DNA of 60,352 nt from CAMAUF01 sp046152925 (GCA_046152925.1 JBJXFX010000133.1:1-60352), one strand, 5' to 3'; positions 44,332-53,438 are shown, counted from the stretch's first letter. A program made the numbers and translations. Notes: generated by a model not told the origin, from the sequence alone.

Positions 44332-45576
44332 TCAGCGGAGGCGCCGGATTGGCGTCAGGAACAGCACCGACAACACGCCCAGGCTCGCAATCGCGACGCC
44401 GCTCGTCATCGCCGCGGCTTGCGGGCCCCAAAACGTCGTGATCAGCCCGGCCTGTGCGTACCCCAGGGGCAAAGCCACCTGGAAGGCCAGGTTGGACACG
44501 CTCGAGACCCGGCCCAACCTCGCGGGGTCGGCGTTCTCCTGGATCAGCGGAAACGCCATGTTGATGAATGACGCGGCGCTCAGCCCCCAAGGCACCATCA
44601 GGGCGAGCGAAATCGCGAGATGCTCGCTCAGCCCGTAGAGGATAAAGATCAGCCCACCCCAGATTGGCGACGCGCAGAGTAACAACCCTCGACGGGGGAT
44701 CCGGATTATCGTCAGCAGGATCGACCCGAGGATGACACCGATCCCGAAGCCACTCGACAGCAGTCCGACGAACTTGTCACTCGCACCCAAGACGTCGGTT
44801 ACGAGGTCCACGGCCGTTACGCGGAACGGGCCCATCAGGAAGAGCCCCGGCAATAGCTGAAACAGGATTAACCAACGGATTGTCGGCGTGCGGCGGACGT
44901 AGGCGAGGCCGTCCTTGAGGTCGCCGAGGACCGACCGGCCCGCAGTCCCCAGCTTCGGCAGCGGCTTCAAACGCGTCGCCGCGAGCGACCCCAACAGCAA
45001 GAACGCCACCTCCGCACAGAACGCAGTGGTGAGACTGAACACGTCGGCGAGGATGCCCCCGACCGCCGGCCCCAAGAACTGGAATGCCGACATAAACGCG
45101 ACCGTGCTCAGGATCACGCCGTTCTGCAGCGCCGAACGGGGGACGATGTGCGGCACCATGCTCCCACGCGCGGGCTGGCCAAAGGCATCGCACGAACCGA
45201 CGATCGCCCCCAAGAAGAACACCGGCCAGATCCCATCGAACCCCGTGCCAGCGAGGGCGATATAGACCGACGAAACCGCCGCCGCTACGAGCGCGACACG
45301 CGAGAGGATCGTTCGCCGCTGGATCCGGTCTGCCGCGACGCCGCCGAGCAGAATCAGCGCGACCGCAGGCAGCGACTGGCAGATGAGCGCGATAGCGATC
45401 AGCAAGGCCCGGTCGTCTTCTGGCACCCGGTCCCGGATATAGAGGGGCACCGTCACGATCTGGATACCGACTCCCATCGCCGAGAGAAAGCTCGAGAACC
45501 AGTACCAGCGGTACTGGACAACCTTGAACGGGTTCCGGAAGGTGGCAGAGGGGTCAAATTCAGCGGTGGCGGCCAT
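44332..45576 (-). CDS. MFS transporter (efflux type)
   Basis: 414 residues, about 12 membrane segments. FKVVQYRWYWFSSFLSAMG opens the protein; GGVAADRIQRRTIL is the TM2-TM3 loop motif and GQPARGSMVPHIV follows TM4, typical of the enterobactin-exporter-like group that also includes the gene at 15158. Substrate unknown. The ATG at 45576 is chosen over GTG 45579 because TAGTCT stands exactly 6 nt before it. Confidence 0.87.
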   Translation of the reverse strand: MAATAEFDPSATFRNPFKVVQYRWYWFSSFLSAMGVGIQIVTVPLYIRDRVPEDDRALLIAIALICQSLPAVALILLGGVAADRIQRRTILSRVALVAAAVSSVYIALAGTGFDGIWPVFFLGAIVGSCDAFGQPARGSMVPHIVPRSALQNGVILSTVAFMSAFQFLGPAVGGILADVFSLTTAFCAEVAFLLLGSLAATRLKPLPKLGTAGRSVLGDLKDGLAYVRRTPTIRWLILFQLLPGLFLMGPFRVTAVDLVTDVLGASDKFVGLLSSGFGIGVILGSILLTIIRIPRRGLLLCASPIWGGLIFILYGLSEHLAISLALMVPWGLSAASFINMAFPLIQENADPARLGRVSSVSNLAFQVALPLGYAQAGLITTFWGPQAAAMTSGVAIASLGVLSVLFLTPIRRLR

Positions 45577-45582
45577 CACGGC

Positions 45583-45588
45583 AGACTA
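45583..45588 (-). promoter_or_regulatory. -10 hexamer of the second MFS gene
   Basis: TAGTCT, 6 nt before ATG 45576; the spacing decides this start over GTG 45579. Confidence 0.55.
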
Positions 45589-45653
45589 GGCTCGCCGGCC
45601 CTAGGCGCCACCCCTCCTACCCCGTTGATCGCGGGCCTGGTAGGTATGAAGGC

Positions 45654-46637
45654 ATGAAAGCAATCGTGATCAGCAAGCCCGGCGGCACCGATGTCCTCGA
45701 ATACCGCGACCTCCCGGACCCCGTCCAAGGCCCCGAAGAGCTCCTCGTCCGCGTCCGCGCGGCGGCGCTCAACCGCGCCGACTTGCTCCAACGCGTGGGT
45801 GGCTACCCGCAGCCGGGGCCGAAGCCGGCTTTCGAAATCCCCGGCCTCGAGTTCGCCGGCGAAGTGGTCGCCATCGGCGAGCGCGTCACGGACTTCAAGC
45901 CTGGCGACCGCGTGATGGGCCTGCTCGCGGGCGGTGGCCAGGCCGAGCTCGTCGTCACCCACCAGCGCCTCGCCATGAAAGTGCCGGACAACCTCTCCTG
46001 GGAGGAAGCGGGCTCGACGCCCGAGGTCTACATCACGGCCCATGACGCCCTGCGCCAGTGCGACCTCGTCGCGGGCGAATCTGTGCTGATCCACGCGGTC
46101 GGCTCCGGGGTGGGCGTCGCCGCCGTCCAAATTGCCAAGGTGATGGGCGCGAGCCTCGTCCTCGGCACCGCCGGGACGGACGAAAAGCTCGACCAAGCGA
46201 AGGCGCTAGGCATGGACGCGGGCGCGAACTACAAGTCCGGCGACTGGGCGCCACCCATCTTGGCCGCAACCGGCGGCCGCGGCGTCGATGTCCTGCTCGA
46301 TGTGATCGGCGCCGACTACTGGGACCGCAACCTCAAGGTGCTCGCCCTCAAAGGCCGGATGGTGATCGTCGGGATCATGGGCGGCGCCTCGACGCAGGCG
46401 AACCTCGGGGCATTGCTCATGAAGCGCGCCTCCGTGCGGGGGACCACCCTCCGAGCCCGCCCGCTCGAAGAAAAGGCGGCCGCGACGCGCGCCTTCGAAA
46501 AGAGCGTGCTGCCGCACATCGCCAGCGGCCGCGTGAAGGTCGTTGTCGACAAGGCCTTCCCGCTCGCCGAGACGGCCGCGGCCCACGACTACCTCGCCTC
46601 GAACGCGAACTTCGGGAAAGTCGTCCTCACGATGTAG
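45654..46637 (+). CDS. Zinc-free NAD(P)H:quinone oxidoreductase (PIG3-like MDR)
   Basis: 327 residues, medium-chain dehydrogenase fold without catalytic zinc. RAAALNRADLLQRVGGYP, PGLEFAGEVVAIG, the dinucleotide-binding LIHAVGSGVGVAAVQIAK, and NYKSGDW fit the TP53I3/PIG3 quinone reductase group, which reduces quinones with NADPH. The closing HDYLASNANFGKVVL is also family-typical. A TAGGTA lies 7 nt before the ATG. It converges on the second Uma2 gene with 7 nt between stops. Confidence 0.9.
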   Translation: MKAIVISKPGGTDVLEYRDLPDPVQGPEELLVRVRAAALNRADLLQRVGGYPQPGPKPAFEIPGLEFAGEVVAIGERVTDFKPGDRVMGLLAGGGQAELVVTHQRLAMKVPDNLSWEEAGSTPEVYITAHDALRQCDLVAGESVLIHAVGSGVGVAAVQIAKVMGASLVLGTAGTDEKLDQAKALGMDAGANYKSGDWAPPILAATGGRGVDVLLDVIGADYWDRNLKVLALKGRMVIVGIMGGASTQANLGALLMKRASVRGTTLRARPLEEKAAATRAFEKSVLPHIASGRVKVVVDKAFPLAETAAAHDYLASNANFGKVVLTM

Positions 46638-46644
46638 GGCGGGG

Positions 46645-47208
46645 CTACTCGAGTTCGGCGGCCCCAATCTCGACGATGCCGGATGGGATGGGCGCGCCAA
46701 ACGCGACGGCGGCCTCGCCGGAGGGGGTAGCCACCGTCACCGTGCGCGCCTCGGGGTCGACCAGCCAAACTTCCCGCACACCTGCGTCGAAGTAGGCTGG
46801 CAGCTTCGTCCGGCGGTCGTAGCGGCTGGTGGAGGGCGATGCGACCTCGACTACGAGGTCCGGCGCGCCTTCGATCCCCCGTTCGACGATCGTCGAACCC
46901 CGCTCAGCGCTGATGTAGCCAGCGTCCGGCTGGAAACCATGTTCTTCTGAAAGCGCGACGCCAAGCGGAGCGACAAAGGCGTCGCCACCGTTCTTGTCGG
47001 CGAATCCTAACAGTGCGGCGGCGATCCTGAGTGTGACTCGTTGATGTTCGAACGAAGGAGATGGCATGACGATCAGCACCCCATCGAGAAACTCGTAGCG
47101 GTTGCCGTCGTCCGGCATCGTCCACCAGTCCTCGATCGTGAACGGACGGCATGGATCTCCGTATGGGTTCGCTGGGACGACCGGGCGGGCGGGAGCTTCG
47201 AGCACCAT
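46645..47208 (-). CDS. Uma2-family (PD-(D/E)XK-like) endonuclease
   Basis: 187 residues. FTIEDWWTMPDDGNRYEFLDG, QPDAGYISAERG (metal Asp) and APDLVVEVASPSTSRYDRRTK with YFDAGVREVWLVDPEARTV give the Uma2 core, apparently intact. The frame is open upstream, but the ATG at 47208 matches the normal family N-terminus and has TACACT exactly 6 nt before it. Function as for the other Uma2 protein: probably a nuclease, biological role unknown. Confidence 0.9.
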   Translation of the reverse strand: MVLEAPARPVVPANPYGDPCRPFTIEDWWTMPDDGNRYEFLDGVLIVMPSPSFEHQRVTLRIAAALLGFADKNGGDAFVAPLGVALSEEHGFQPDAGYISAERGSTIVERGIEGAPDLVVEVASPSTSRYDRRTKLPAYFDAGVREVWLVDPEARTVTVATPSGEAAVAFGAPIPSGIVEIGAAELE

Positions 47209-47214
47209 GCCGAG

Positions 47215-47220
47215 AGTGTA
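47215..47220 (-). promoter_or_regulatory. -10 hexamer of the second Uma2 gene
   Basis: TACACT, 6 nt before ATG 47208, in the gap after the ABC1 kinase stop. Confidence 0.6.
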
Positions 47221-47237
47221 GGCGATCGCCGAGGGCT

Positions 47238-48686
47238 CTACTTGCCCGAAAGGTCGTCCCAGCCCAGCGCTCGCCGTAGAAAATCGTGGTCCGCGAGCAG
47301 CGCTTCGTCCGGCAAGTACATCCGGCCATACCGCTCGAGGTACAAGAGCTGCTTGGCCGAAAGGAACGTCTGGCGTTGGAACTCGGCCTCGAAGTGGCCC
47401 GCGTCCATCGCCGTCCGGAACGCCTTCGCCCGCGCGCGGTTCCGCTTGATCTGCTCCCGCCAGCTGGGCTTCACATACTCCACACCGTGGTTCACGGCCG
47501 CGACGCGCTCGGGCGGCATGAACAACGCCGCCATGCTCACGTCCTTCATCGGCTTCGAAAGGACAGGCTCCATGTAGAGCCGCGAGAGCTCGTGGATCTG
47601 CTCCGGCGTGTAGCCGAAGCCGTCCATGAGCATCACGCCCTGCGTCTTGATCACGTGGTCGCCGACCCGCCGCCAGGCATCTTCGTCGCCGAGGCCAGCC
47701 TCGATTAGGCTGCGGAAAAAGCCTTGCGTATCCGGGTCGAGCCGCGCGACAACGCCCCAATCGAGCATCGCCAAGCGCCCGTCGCGCAACACGAAGAGGT
47801 TCCCGGCGTGGATGTCGGCGTGGAACGCTCCCACGCCCAGCGCCGTCAGCAGCCAAGCGCGGAGCAGGTCACGGACGAGCGCGGCGGGCTGCGCCCCGAA
47901 CTCCTCGGCCTTCGCAAGGTCGTCGATCGGCGCGCCGTCCATGTACTCCATCGTGAGCACGCGGCGCGCCGTGAATTCGTGGTAAACGCGCGGGATTACT
48001 AACCGTTCGAGCTCGAAGTCGGCGAAGAGGCCACGGAAGTAGTCCATCGTCCGCGCCTCGTTGCGCAGGTCGAGCTCCTCGGCGACCTGGTGGCGGAGCC
48101 CGACGATGTAGCCGACACCGTTGTACGCCACATCGCTCCCCTGGCGGGCCGCGAAACGGAGCGCCGGCTCCATCACGTCGAGGTCGGCGGCGACGACGCG
48201 TTCGATCCCGGGCCGCAAGACCTTCACGGCAACCGGCGTGCCATCCTTCAGCCGAGCGCGATGCACGGCCGCGATCGAGGCCGCGGCGATCGGCCGGTCC
48301 TCAAACTCGGCGAACACCTCGCCGATGGGACGGCCGAGCTCGCGTTCGACGCGCGCGCGGACTGCCCGTGCGGGGATCGGCGGCCCCGCATCGAGACACG
48401 AGCGAAACTCCTCGGAGATTGACTCCGGGATCACGGCCGGCGACGAGGCGATCGCTTGGCCGAACTTCACGTACGTCGCGCCGAGGTCTTCGAACATCAC
48501 GCGGATCGCCCTGGCCGCCGGCCGTTCGTGCGGCGACGTGCTGCGCAGCGCTTTGCGCGTGAGCACCGGTGCGAACGCGCGGCCCGCGGCGCCGACCGTG
48601 CGGCCCACCCGCCGGGCTCGGACGCCCAGCCCCGGGGTCGGAAGCGTGATCGGCTGTGGCTGCTCCCAGGTCGCCTCTGACATCAT
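47238..48686 (-). CDS. ABC1/UbiB-family atypical kinase
   Basis: 482 residues. UbiB/ADCK-type proteins have a protein-kinase-like fold with ATPase activity and support isoprenoid lipid (quinone) metabolism. The diagnostic KFGQAIASS (KxGQ), the Ala-rich loop AAASIAAVHRARL, VAVKVLRPGIE, the catalytic loop FHADIHAGNLFV and MLDWGVV are present. No membrane segment is clear at the C-terminus. The two adjacent ATGs (48686, 48683) are equivalent starts; there is no strong Shine-Dalgarno. Other quinone genes are not adjacent. Confidence 0.9.
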   Translation of the reverse strand: MMSEATWEQPQPITLPTPGLGVRARRVGRTVGAAGRAFAPVLTRKALRSTSPHERPAARAIRVMFEDLGATYVKFGQAIASSPAVIPESISEEFRSCLDAGPPIPARAVRARVERELGRPIGEVFAEFEDRPIAAASIAAVHRARLKDGTPVAVKVLRPGIERVVAADLDVMEPALRFAARQGSDVAYNGVGYIVGLRHQVAEELDLRNEARTMDYFRGLFADFELERLVIPRVYHEFTARRVLTMEYMDGAPIDDLAKAEEFGAQPAALVRDLLRAWLLTALGVGAFHADIHAGNLFVLRDGRLAMLDWGVVARLDPDTQGFFRSLIEAGLGDEDAWRRVGDHVIKTQGVMLMDGFGYTPEQIHELSRLYMEPVLSKPMKDVSMAALFMPPERVAAVNHGVEYVKPSWREQIKRNRARAKAFRTAMDAGHFEAEFQRQTFLSAKQLLYLERYGRMYLPDEALLADHDFLRRALGWDDLSGK

Positions 48687-48730
48687 CCGAGGTTCGCACG
48701 CCCCTCGCCGAGGCGCCATGCGGCGGTCGG

Positions 48731-49519
48731 TTACCCGGTGGTCCGCTTCTGCGCCAGCGCCGCCACCATGCTCCGGCCGATTGCGCCCTCCTCGTCGTAG
48801 AGCATGCACTCGCCGACGGCCACCCCCTCGCTTGCGTGGTGGTGGGTCGAATCGAAGCCGATCCACTCGCCGCGCGGGTCGCGGTGCAGGTACACCGTGA
48901 TATCCGTGTTGATATACGCGAGCCCGGTCGAGCCCGAGTGCGCGAGCGGGCTCGAAAAGTCCGCCGCGAGCGCCACGCGCTGGAACGGCGTTAGGGGGTC
49001 GGCATCAACGAGCGGCCGGATCTCCCGCATCCAGACGCGCTTCGGGCCGACCGTGCCGAACGAGCGCCCCTGGTCGCGCGTCTCCCACATGGGCGCCCAG
49101 TCGCGCGGGATATCCGCCGGGAGTTCGCGCAGGGGGATCTCTTCCGGCTTCGGGAAGTCCCAATCTGGCGGGCTCCAGATCTCTCCGGCGGGCGCGGCGC
49201 CCTTGCGCAGCAAGACGCCCGTCGCCTGGCCCATCGAGACGCCGTCTGCGAAACACTCCGCGTGGGCGACCTTGATCCGGCCGCCTTCGCGCAGCAGCTT
49301 CGTGGCCACAGTCAGCGGGACAAAGCCGGGCAGCCGCCAGAGGTCGATGGTTAACCGGGCGAACTGAAAGGCGGGGTCGCCGAAGCGGACCTCGATCGCG
49401 GCCCCTAGCAGCCCGGCGATCACGCGCCCGTGAAGCGACTTGGGGTCCCAGGGACCGCGGCAAATCGGCTGCGGCATGAATGCGTCGCCCTGGCGGCGGA
49501 AGAACGGTTCAGGATCCAT
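48731..49519 (-). CDS. Acyl-CoA thioesterase-like (double hotdog) protein
   Basis: 262 residues. An N-terminal half with RGPWDPKSLHGRVIAGLLGAAIE and ARLTIDLWRLPG and a C-terminal half with LTPFQRVALAADFSS, YINTDITVYLHRDP and GWIGFDSTHHH-like segments suggest a TesB-type double hotdog thioesterase. Members hydrolyse acyl-CoA esters; which chain is unknown. The ATG at 49519 lies 11 bases inside the end of the NYN gene, so the two genes are co-transcribed. Confidence 0.8.
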   Translation of the reverse strand: MDPEPFFRRQGDAFMPQPICRGPWDPKSLHGRVIAGLLGAAIEVRFGDPAFQFARLTIDLWRLPGFVPLTVATKLLREGGRIKVAHAECFADGVSMGQATGVLLRKGAAPAGEIWSPPDWDFPKPEEIPLRELPADIPRDWAPMWETRDQGRSFGTVGPKRVWMREIRPLVDADPLTPFQRVALAADFSSPLAHSGSTGLAYINTDITVYLHRDPRGEWIGFDSTHHHASEGVAVGECMLYDEEGAIGRSMVAALAQKRTTG

Positions 49520-50330
49520 CCGCCGTCCCCTCGGCGAGCCGGTTCCAGAAGTCGTCGCGCGCACGGTGTCGCTCCTCTTGAGGCACGGGTCTTCGATTCG
49601 GGCCTGCCAGTCCCTCCAGCAGACGGCGATCGATCTCGAAAGGAATCGCCTGTGAGCGGTTAGGGGCCCGAGCCAGCTTGAGAGCGCTCGCGGCCGACCG
49701 ATCGGTAGCGATGAACTCGTCGGCGACCTGACTCCCCACGGAGGTCGGAGAGTCCTCTCTCGGCGTGTCGTACACCGGAGGTGGGCGAACGCTGGTGCGC
49801 CTCTGGATGTGTGGATCGAGGAAGTCGCGACGCAACACGAGGATGTCGTCAGCCTCGCGAATCAACGTGCTCGCCTGGTTCTGATCCCCGAACGGCTCAA
49901 CCCCGACCAAGACGACCTTCACGCCAGCATCCTGGGCCTCGATCATCCCCTGTCGCAGGTCCTCATCGCCGCTGAGGAGGAAGGCGGTCACGATCGCGTG
50001 CTCAGAAGAGAGCTTCATCAGGTCGCGGATGATGAGGGCATCGACCCCATTCTGAACTCCCCGTGAAAGCCGGCCCAGTCGCAGCTTAACGCCGATCTGA
50101 TGGCTCACAGCGAGCTGGGTGGGGGTTGGCACGCCGTTGTCGGCGCCGTCGTACCAGTATGTCCGGAGCAGATCGATGCCTGCGTGTTCGCCGGCCAAGC
50201 GGTGCAGCGCCGGGATAAGTGTGGCGAATCGAATCTCAACCTGGTCCCGTGAGGTCGACTGGACGCACAGCTGGCCACCCGCCGCGTAGAGGTAGCCGGC
50301 GTCGACGAACCAGGCGAAGCGGTCAACCAC
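49509..50330 (-). CDS. NYN-domain (PIN-like) putative RNase
   Basis: 273 residues. NYN domains are PIN-like nucleases acting on RNA. FAWFVDAGYLYAAGG gives the first acidic residue, LLRTYWYDGADNG the second, VDALIIRDLMKL and FLLSGDEDLRQGMIEAQDAGVKV the remaining acidic ligands. After about residue 175 a low-complexity Arg/Pro-rich region may bind RNA. The start is GTG 50330, giving the typical opening; TTG 50345 is an alternative. A GC hairpin lies just upstream. It overlaps the thioesterase gene by 11 nt. Confidence 0.82.
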   Translation of the reverse strand: MVDRFAWFVDAGYLYAAGGQLCVQSTSRDQVEIRFATLIPALHRLAGEHAGIDLLRTYWYDGADNGVPTPTQLAVSHQIGVKLRLGRLSRGVQNGVDALIIRDLMKLSSEHAIVTAFLLSGDEDLRQGMIEAQDAGVKVVLVGVEPFGDQNQASTLIREADDILVLRRDFLDPHIQRRTSVRPPPVYDTPREDSPTSVGSQVADEFIATDRSAASALKLARAPNRSQAIPFEIDRRLLEGLAGPNRRPVPQEERHRARDDFWNRLAEGTADGS

Positions 50331-50349
50331 AGCCCGACCCCCCAATTAC

Positions 50350-50371
50350 AAAAGGGCCCCAAAAGGGGCCC
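50350..50371 (-). terminator. Terminator-like hairpin upstream of the NYN gene
   Basis: GGGCCCC-TTTT-GGGGCCC followed by TTTTG on the minus strand. It sits just before the NYN gene in the divergent gap, so it might block antisense read-through or attenuate NYN expression. Confidence 0.5.
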
Positions 50372-50476
50372 CAACAAGGTGCCGGCAAAATCCAGCGCTG
50401 CTATCGTATCGCGCTGGGCCGCGAAATCAAGCGGCGGTGGCTTCGCCCTCGAATCGCCCTAGTCCCGAAGCCCTCC

Positions 50477-50482
50477 TACCAT
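50477..50482 (+). promoter_or_regulatory. Possible -10 hexamer of the MoxR ATPase gene
   Basis: TACCAT, 8 nt before ATG 50491. Confidence 0.4.
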
Positions 50483-50490
50483 GGCAGGCG

Positions 50491-51348
50491 ATGTTCGACA
50501 CGATCGACGATGTCCTCTCGGCCCTCCAGGAACGCGACTACTTCGCCGACCGCACGATCGCGACCACGATCTTCCTCGCCGCCAAGCTGAACAAGCCCGT
50601 CTTCCTCGAGGGCGAAGCCGGCGTCGGGAAGACCGAGATCGCGAAAGCGCTCGCTACCATCCTCGGCGCCCGCCTCATCCGCCTCCAGTGTTACGAAGGG
50701 CTCGATGCTTCGCACGCCCTCTATGAGTGGAACTACGCCAAGCAGCTCCTCCGGATCAAGCTTGCAGAAAGCGCCCACGAGTCCGGCGCCGAGGTGGAGC
50801 ACGCCATTTTCAGCGAGGAGTACCTCATCCGGCGACCGCTGCTCGAAGCCCTGAGCGAACACGGCCCCGTCCCGCCGGTGCTGTTGATCGACGAGGTCGA
50901 CCGCGCCGACGAGGAGTTCGAGGCCTTTCTCCTCGAGATCCTGAGCGATTTCCAAGTCACCATCCCGGAGCTCGGGACGATCAAAGCGGAACGGCCGCCA
51001 CTCGTCATCCTCACGTCGAACCGCACCCGCGAAATCCACGACGCGCTCAAGCGTCGCTGCCTCTACCTCTGGGTTGGCTACCCAACGTTCGAACGGGAAC
51101 TGGAGATCGTGCGGACAAAGGTGCCGCAGCTAGACGCACACGTCGCCGCGCAGATCTGCCGGTATATGGAGGGGGCGCGCCGCGATGACTACTACAAGCG
51201 CCCTGGCGTCGCCGAGACCCTCGACTGGGCTCGCGCCCTCGTCGCGCTCCACGCGAGCGAACTCGACAAGGACCTCGTTGAGGCGACGCTCGGTGTGATC
51301 TTCAAGCACGCCGACGACGTCGAAGCCGCCCGCGCGAAGCTGGGCTGA
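50491..51348 (+). CDS. MoxR/CoxD-like AAA+ ATPase
   Basis: 285 residues. AAA+ chaperone of the MoxR group: Walker A GEAGVGKTE (41-49), LQCYEGLDASHALYEWNYAKQ, Walker B VLLIDEVDRADEEFE, sensor ILTSNRTREIHDALKRRC. The LQCYEGLD/EWNYAKQL segment is that of CoxD-type proteins, which mature carbon-monoxide dehydrogenase-like enzymes together with a VWA protein (CoxE). No VWA gene or molybdenum hydroxylase follows; a PycTM-like gene does. The ATG at 50491 suits the family N-terminus. Confidence 0.87.
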   Translation: MFDTIDDVLSALQERDYFADRTIATTIFLAAKLNKPVFLEGEAGVGKTEIAKALATILGARLIRLQCYEGLDASHALYEWNYAKQLLRIKLAESAHESGAEVEHAIFSEEYLIRRPLLEALSEHGPVPPVLLIDEVDRADEEFEAFLLEILSDFQVTIPELGTIKAERPPLVILTSNRTREIHDALKRRCLYLWVGYPTFERELEIVRTKVPQLDAHVAAQICRYMEGARRDDYYKRPGVAETLDWARALVALHASELDKDLVEATLGVIFKHADDVEAARAKLG

Positions 51349-51457
51349 CGCGTCTGGGCGACTGTTAACAATCGTGTTCGCCCGCGACCCTACACTCCCC
51401 TGGCCACGCACCACGCCTTGCGGCGTGCGCCCGACCAACCGCCGGAGCAGAAAACCG

Positions 51458-52045
51458 TTGCAAGAGACCCGACGCGTCTCCCATGAAGAGCCGCCCCGCC
51501 ACCGCCCGCACCCGCCGACACAATGGCAGCGGATCGAAAGTCACACCCGGACGCTCGACCGCGCGATCCGGATGACGCAGATGGCCGACCAGAAAGCGGC
51601 CCCGGTGCTGGCCCTGCACGTCTCTCTGGCGGCCGTCACCGTGAGCCAATCCGGACAGCTCGGCGCGGTGCTTCGCGCCGATGGCCACACCGAGTGGTTG
51701 GCGGGCGCGGGCTGGGCACTGCTTTTGGCCTATGCCTGCGCGGCGCTTCTGGCCGCGTGGTATATCGTGATCATCTATGTGCCAACCGCGCCCCGGCGCG
51801 GGGCAGCCCGCACCCATCTCGGCTCCATCTTCTATTTCGACGATATCCAAGCGATGCCGGTGGATGAGTTCGAACGGCTCAGCATCGACATGGACATCGA
51901 CAACGCCGAGCGCGACGTGATCCGCCAGGTCCATACGGTGAGCACGATCGCCTCAACGAAGCTCGTGGGCGTGCAGCGGGCCTTCTTCTGGAGTGCCCTC
52001 GCACTCGGTGCCTGGCTTCCGCTGATCGTCATCGGGCGCCTGTAG
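51458..52045 (+). CDS. Pycsar-effector-like (PycTM) membrane protein
   Basis: 195 residues. The profile HTRTLDRAIRMTQMADQKAA, a hydrophobic segment (about 48-65), a second strong segment (84-108), FYFDDIQAMPVDEF, then QVHTVSTIASTKLVGVQRAF and a last segment (177-193) fits the PycTM domain, the membrane effector that responds to cCMP/cUMP in Pycsar anti-phage systems. No cyclase gene is adjacent. The start is uncertain: TTG 51458 has a CCGGAG upstream, and GTG 51374 and 51425 are in frame. An inverted repeat spans the stop codon. Confidence 0.72.
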   Translation: MQETRRVSHEEPPRHRPHPPTQWQRIESHTRTLDRAIRMTQMADQKAAPVLALHVSLAAVTVSQSGQLGAVLRADGHTEWLAGAGWALLLAYACAALLAAWYIVIIYVPTAPRRGAARTHLGSIFYFDDIQAMPVDEFERLSIDMDIDNAERDVIRQVHTVSTIASTKLVGVQRAFFWSALALGAWLPLIVIGRL

Positions 52046-52053
52046 GGCGCCCG
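52033..52053. terminator. Perfect hairpin over the PycTM stop codon
   Basis: CGGGCGCC (52033-52040), loop TGTAG, GGCGCCCG (52046-52053), between convergent genes; no T run follows. Possible bidirectional terminator or RNA-stability element. Confidence 0.45.
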
Positions 52054-52076
52054 CGCCGTTGCACGGGTCCCCGGAG

Positions 52077-53432
52077 TCAGCCCGCCGCCGCGTTGCGTGA
52101 ACCAACCGCCCGCACTGCCAAGCTCCCCGCTACCGCCGCAACGAGCGAGGCCCCCAGGATCCCGATCTTCGCTTCGGAAACGAGGCCCTCGCCCTCGAAA
52201 GCCAGCTCGGTGATGAAGAGCGAAACCGTGAACCCGATCCCCGCCAGCACCCCCATGGCGCCGACGTGCGCGAAGCCCACACCCCTCGGCAGCGAGGCCC
52301 ACCCCAGCCGCACGGCGACCCAGGCAAAGAGGAAGATGCCGGCCGGCTTCCCGAACACGAGCCCGAACGCAACGCCTGCCGTCACCGCGCTCCCCGTCGC
52401 CGCCTCAATGCTCTCGCGGTCGATCACCACACCCGCGTTCGCCAGCGCGAACAGCGGGACGATGAGAAAGCTCACCCAGGGGTGGACCGCGTGTTCCAGG
52501 CGGTCGAGCGGGCTCTCGGCGCTCGACGCCACCTGGCCTAGCCGGTCCAACGCGGCCTCGTCGCCCTCGAAATCGCCCTCGCGGCGGGCCGCCCGCGCCT
52601 CGGCCAGGAGCCGCTGGACCTCCCGGTCGGCCTCCGCGACGCTCCGGTCCGCTCTCGCCGGGACCAAGGCGGCGACGATCACGCCTGCCAGCGTCGCGTG
52701 GACGCCCGACTCGAGCACCGCGACCCAGAGCGCCACCGCTAGCGCCACCCAGACGACGGGATGCCCCATCCGGAAGAAGCCGAGCGCCGCAAGCGCGCCC
52801 GTGAACAACAAGGCCCAGCCGACGGCGTCCCAGGCAACGCTGTCGGTGTAGAAGACGACGATGACCATGATCGCGCCGAGGTCGTCGACGACAGCGAGGG
52901 CGAGCAGCATGATTTTGAGCCCGAACGGCGCCGACCTGCCGGCAAGCGCGAGCGCCCCAAGCGCAAACGCGACGTCCGTCGCCATCGGGATCCCCCACCC
53001 GGCCGACCCATCGCCTCCCGCGTTGAACGCGGCGTAGATCCCGGCCGGGACGACCATTCCTCCGAGGGCGGCGGCCACGGGCAGCGCCGCCCGGCGCGGC
53101 GAGGCAAGCTCGCCGTGGACAAGCTCGCGTTTAATCTCGAGGCCGATGACGAAGAAGAAGATCGCCATCAGGCCGTCGTTCACGAAATGCCCGAGGTCTT
53201 CGTGGACCGCGATCCGCCCGACTTCGAAGGTGACCGTCGCGTGCCAGAGGTCGGCGTAGGCGCCATCCCAGGGGGAGTTCGCCCAAAGCAGCGCAACGGC
53301 CGTTGCCGCAAGGAGGACGAGGCCGCCAGCGGTTTCGGTCTGGACGAACACTTGGGCGGGCCGGAGGACGCGCCGGGCGGCCGCCTGGCCGCGTGGCGGG
53401 CCGGCCGCGGCCTTCTTCGAGGATTGCGACAT
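52077..53432 (-). CDS. nhaA: Na+/H+ antiporter NhaA
   Basis: 451 residues, about 12 membrane segments. Exchanges Na+ for H+ across the membrane. VNDGLMAIFFFVIGLEIKRELV, GIPMATDVAFALGAL with the conserved Asp, LLALAVVDDLGAIMVI with the paired Asp of the ion site, and the C-terminal GVGFAHVGAMGVLAGIGFTVSLF are all standard. A charged insertion (REVQRLLAEARAARREGDFE and following, about 275-310) lengthens one cytosolic loop. TACACT lies 6 nt before the ATG. Confidence 0.95.
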   Translation of the reverse strand: MSQSSKKAAAGPPRGQAAARRVLRPAQVFVQTETAGGLVLLAATAVALLWANSPWDGAYADLWHATVTFEVGRIAVHEDLGHFVNDGLMAIFFFVIGLEIKRELVHGELASPRRAALPVAAALGGMVVPAGIYAAFNAGGDGSAGWGIPMATDVAFALGALALAGRSAPFGLKIMLLALAVVDDLGAIMVIVVFYTDSVAWDAVGWALLFTGALAALGFFRMGHPVVWVALAVALWVAVLESGVHATLAGVIVAALVPARADRSVAEADREVQRLLAEARAARREGDFEGDEAALDRLGQVASSAESPLDRLEHAVHPWVSFLIVPLFALANAGVVIDRESIEAATGSAVTAGVAFGLVFGKPAGIFLFAWVAVRLGWASLPRGVGFAHVGAMGVLAGIGFTVSLFITELAFEGEGLVSEAKIGILGASLVAAVAGSLAVRAVGSRNAAAG

Positions 53433-53438
53433 CGCGAC

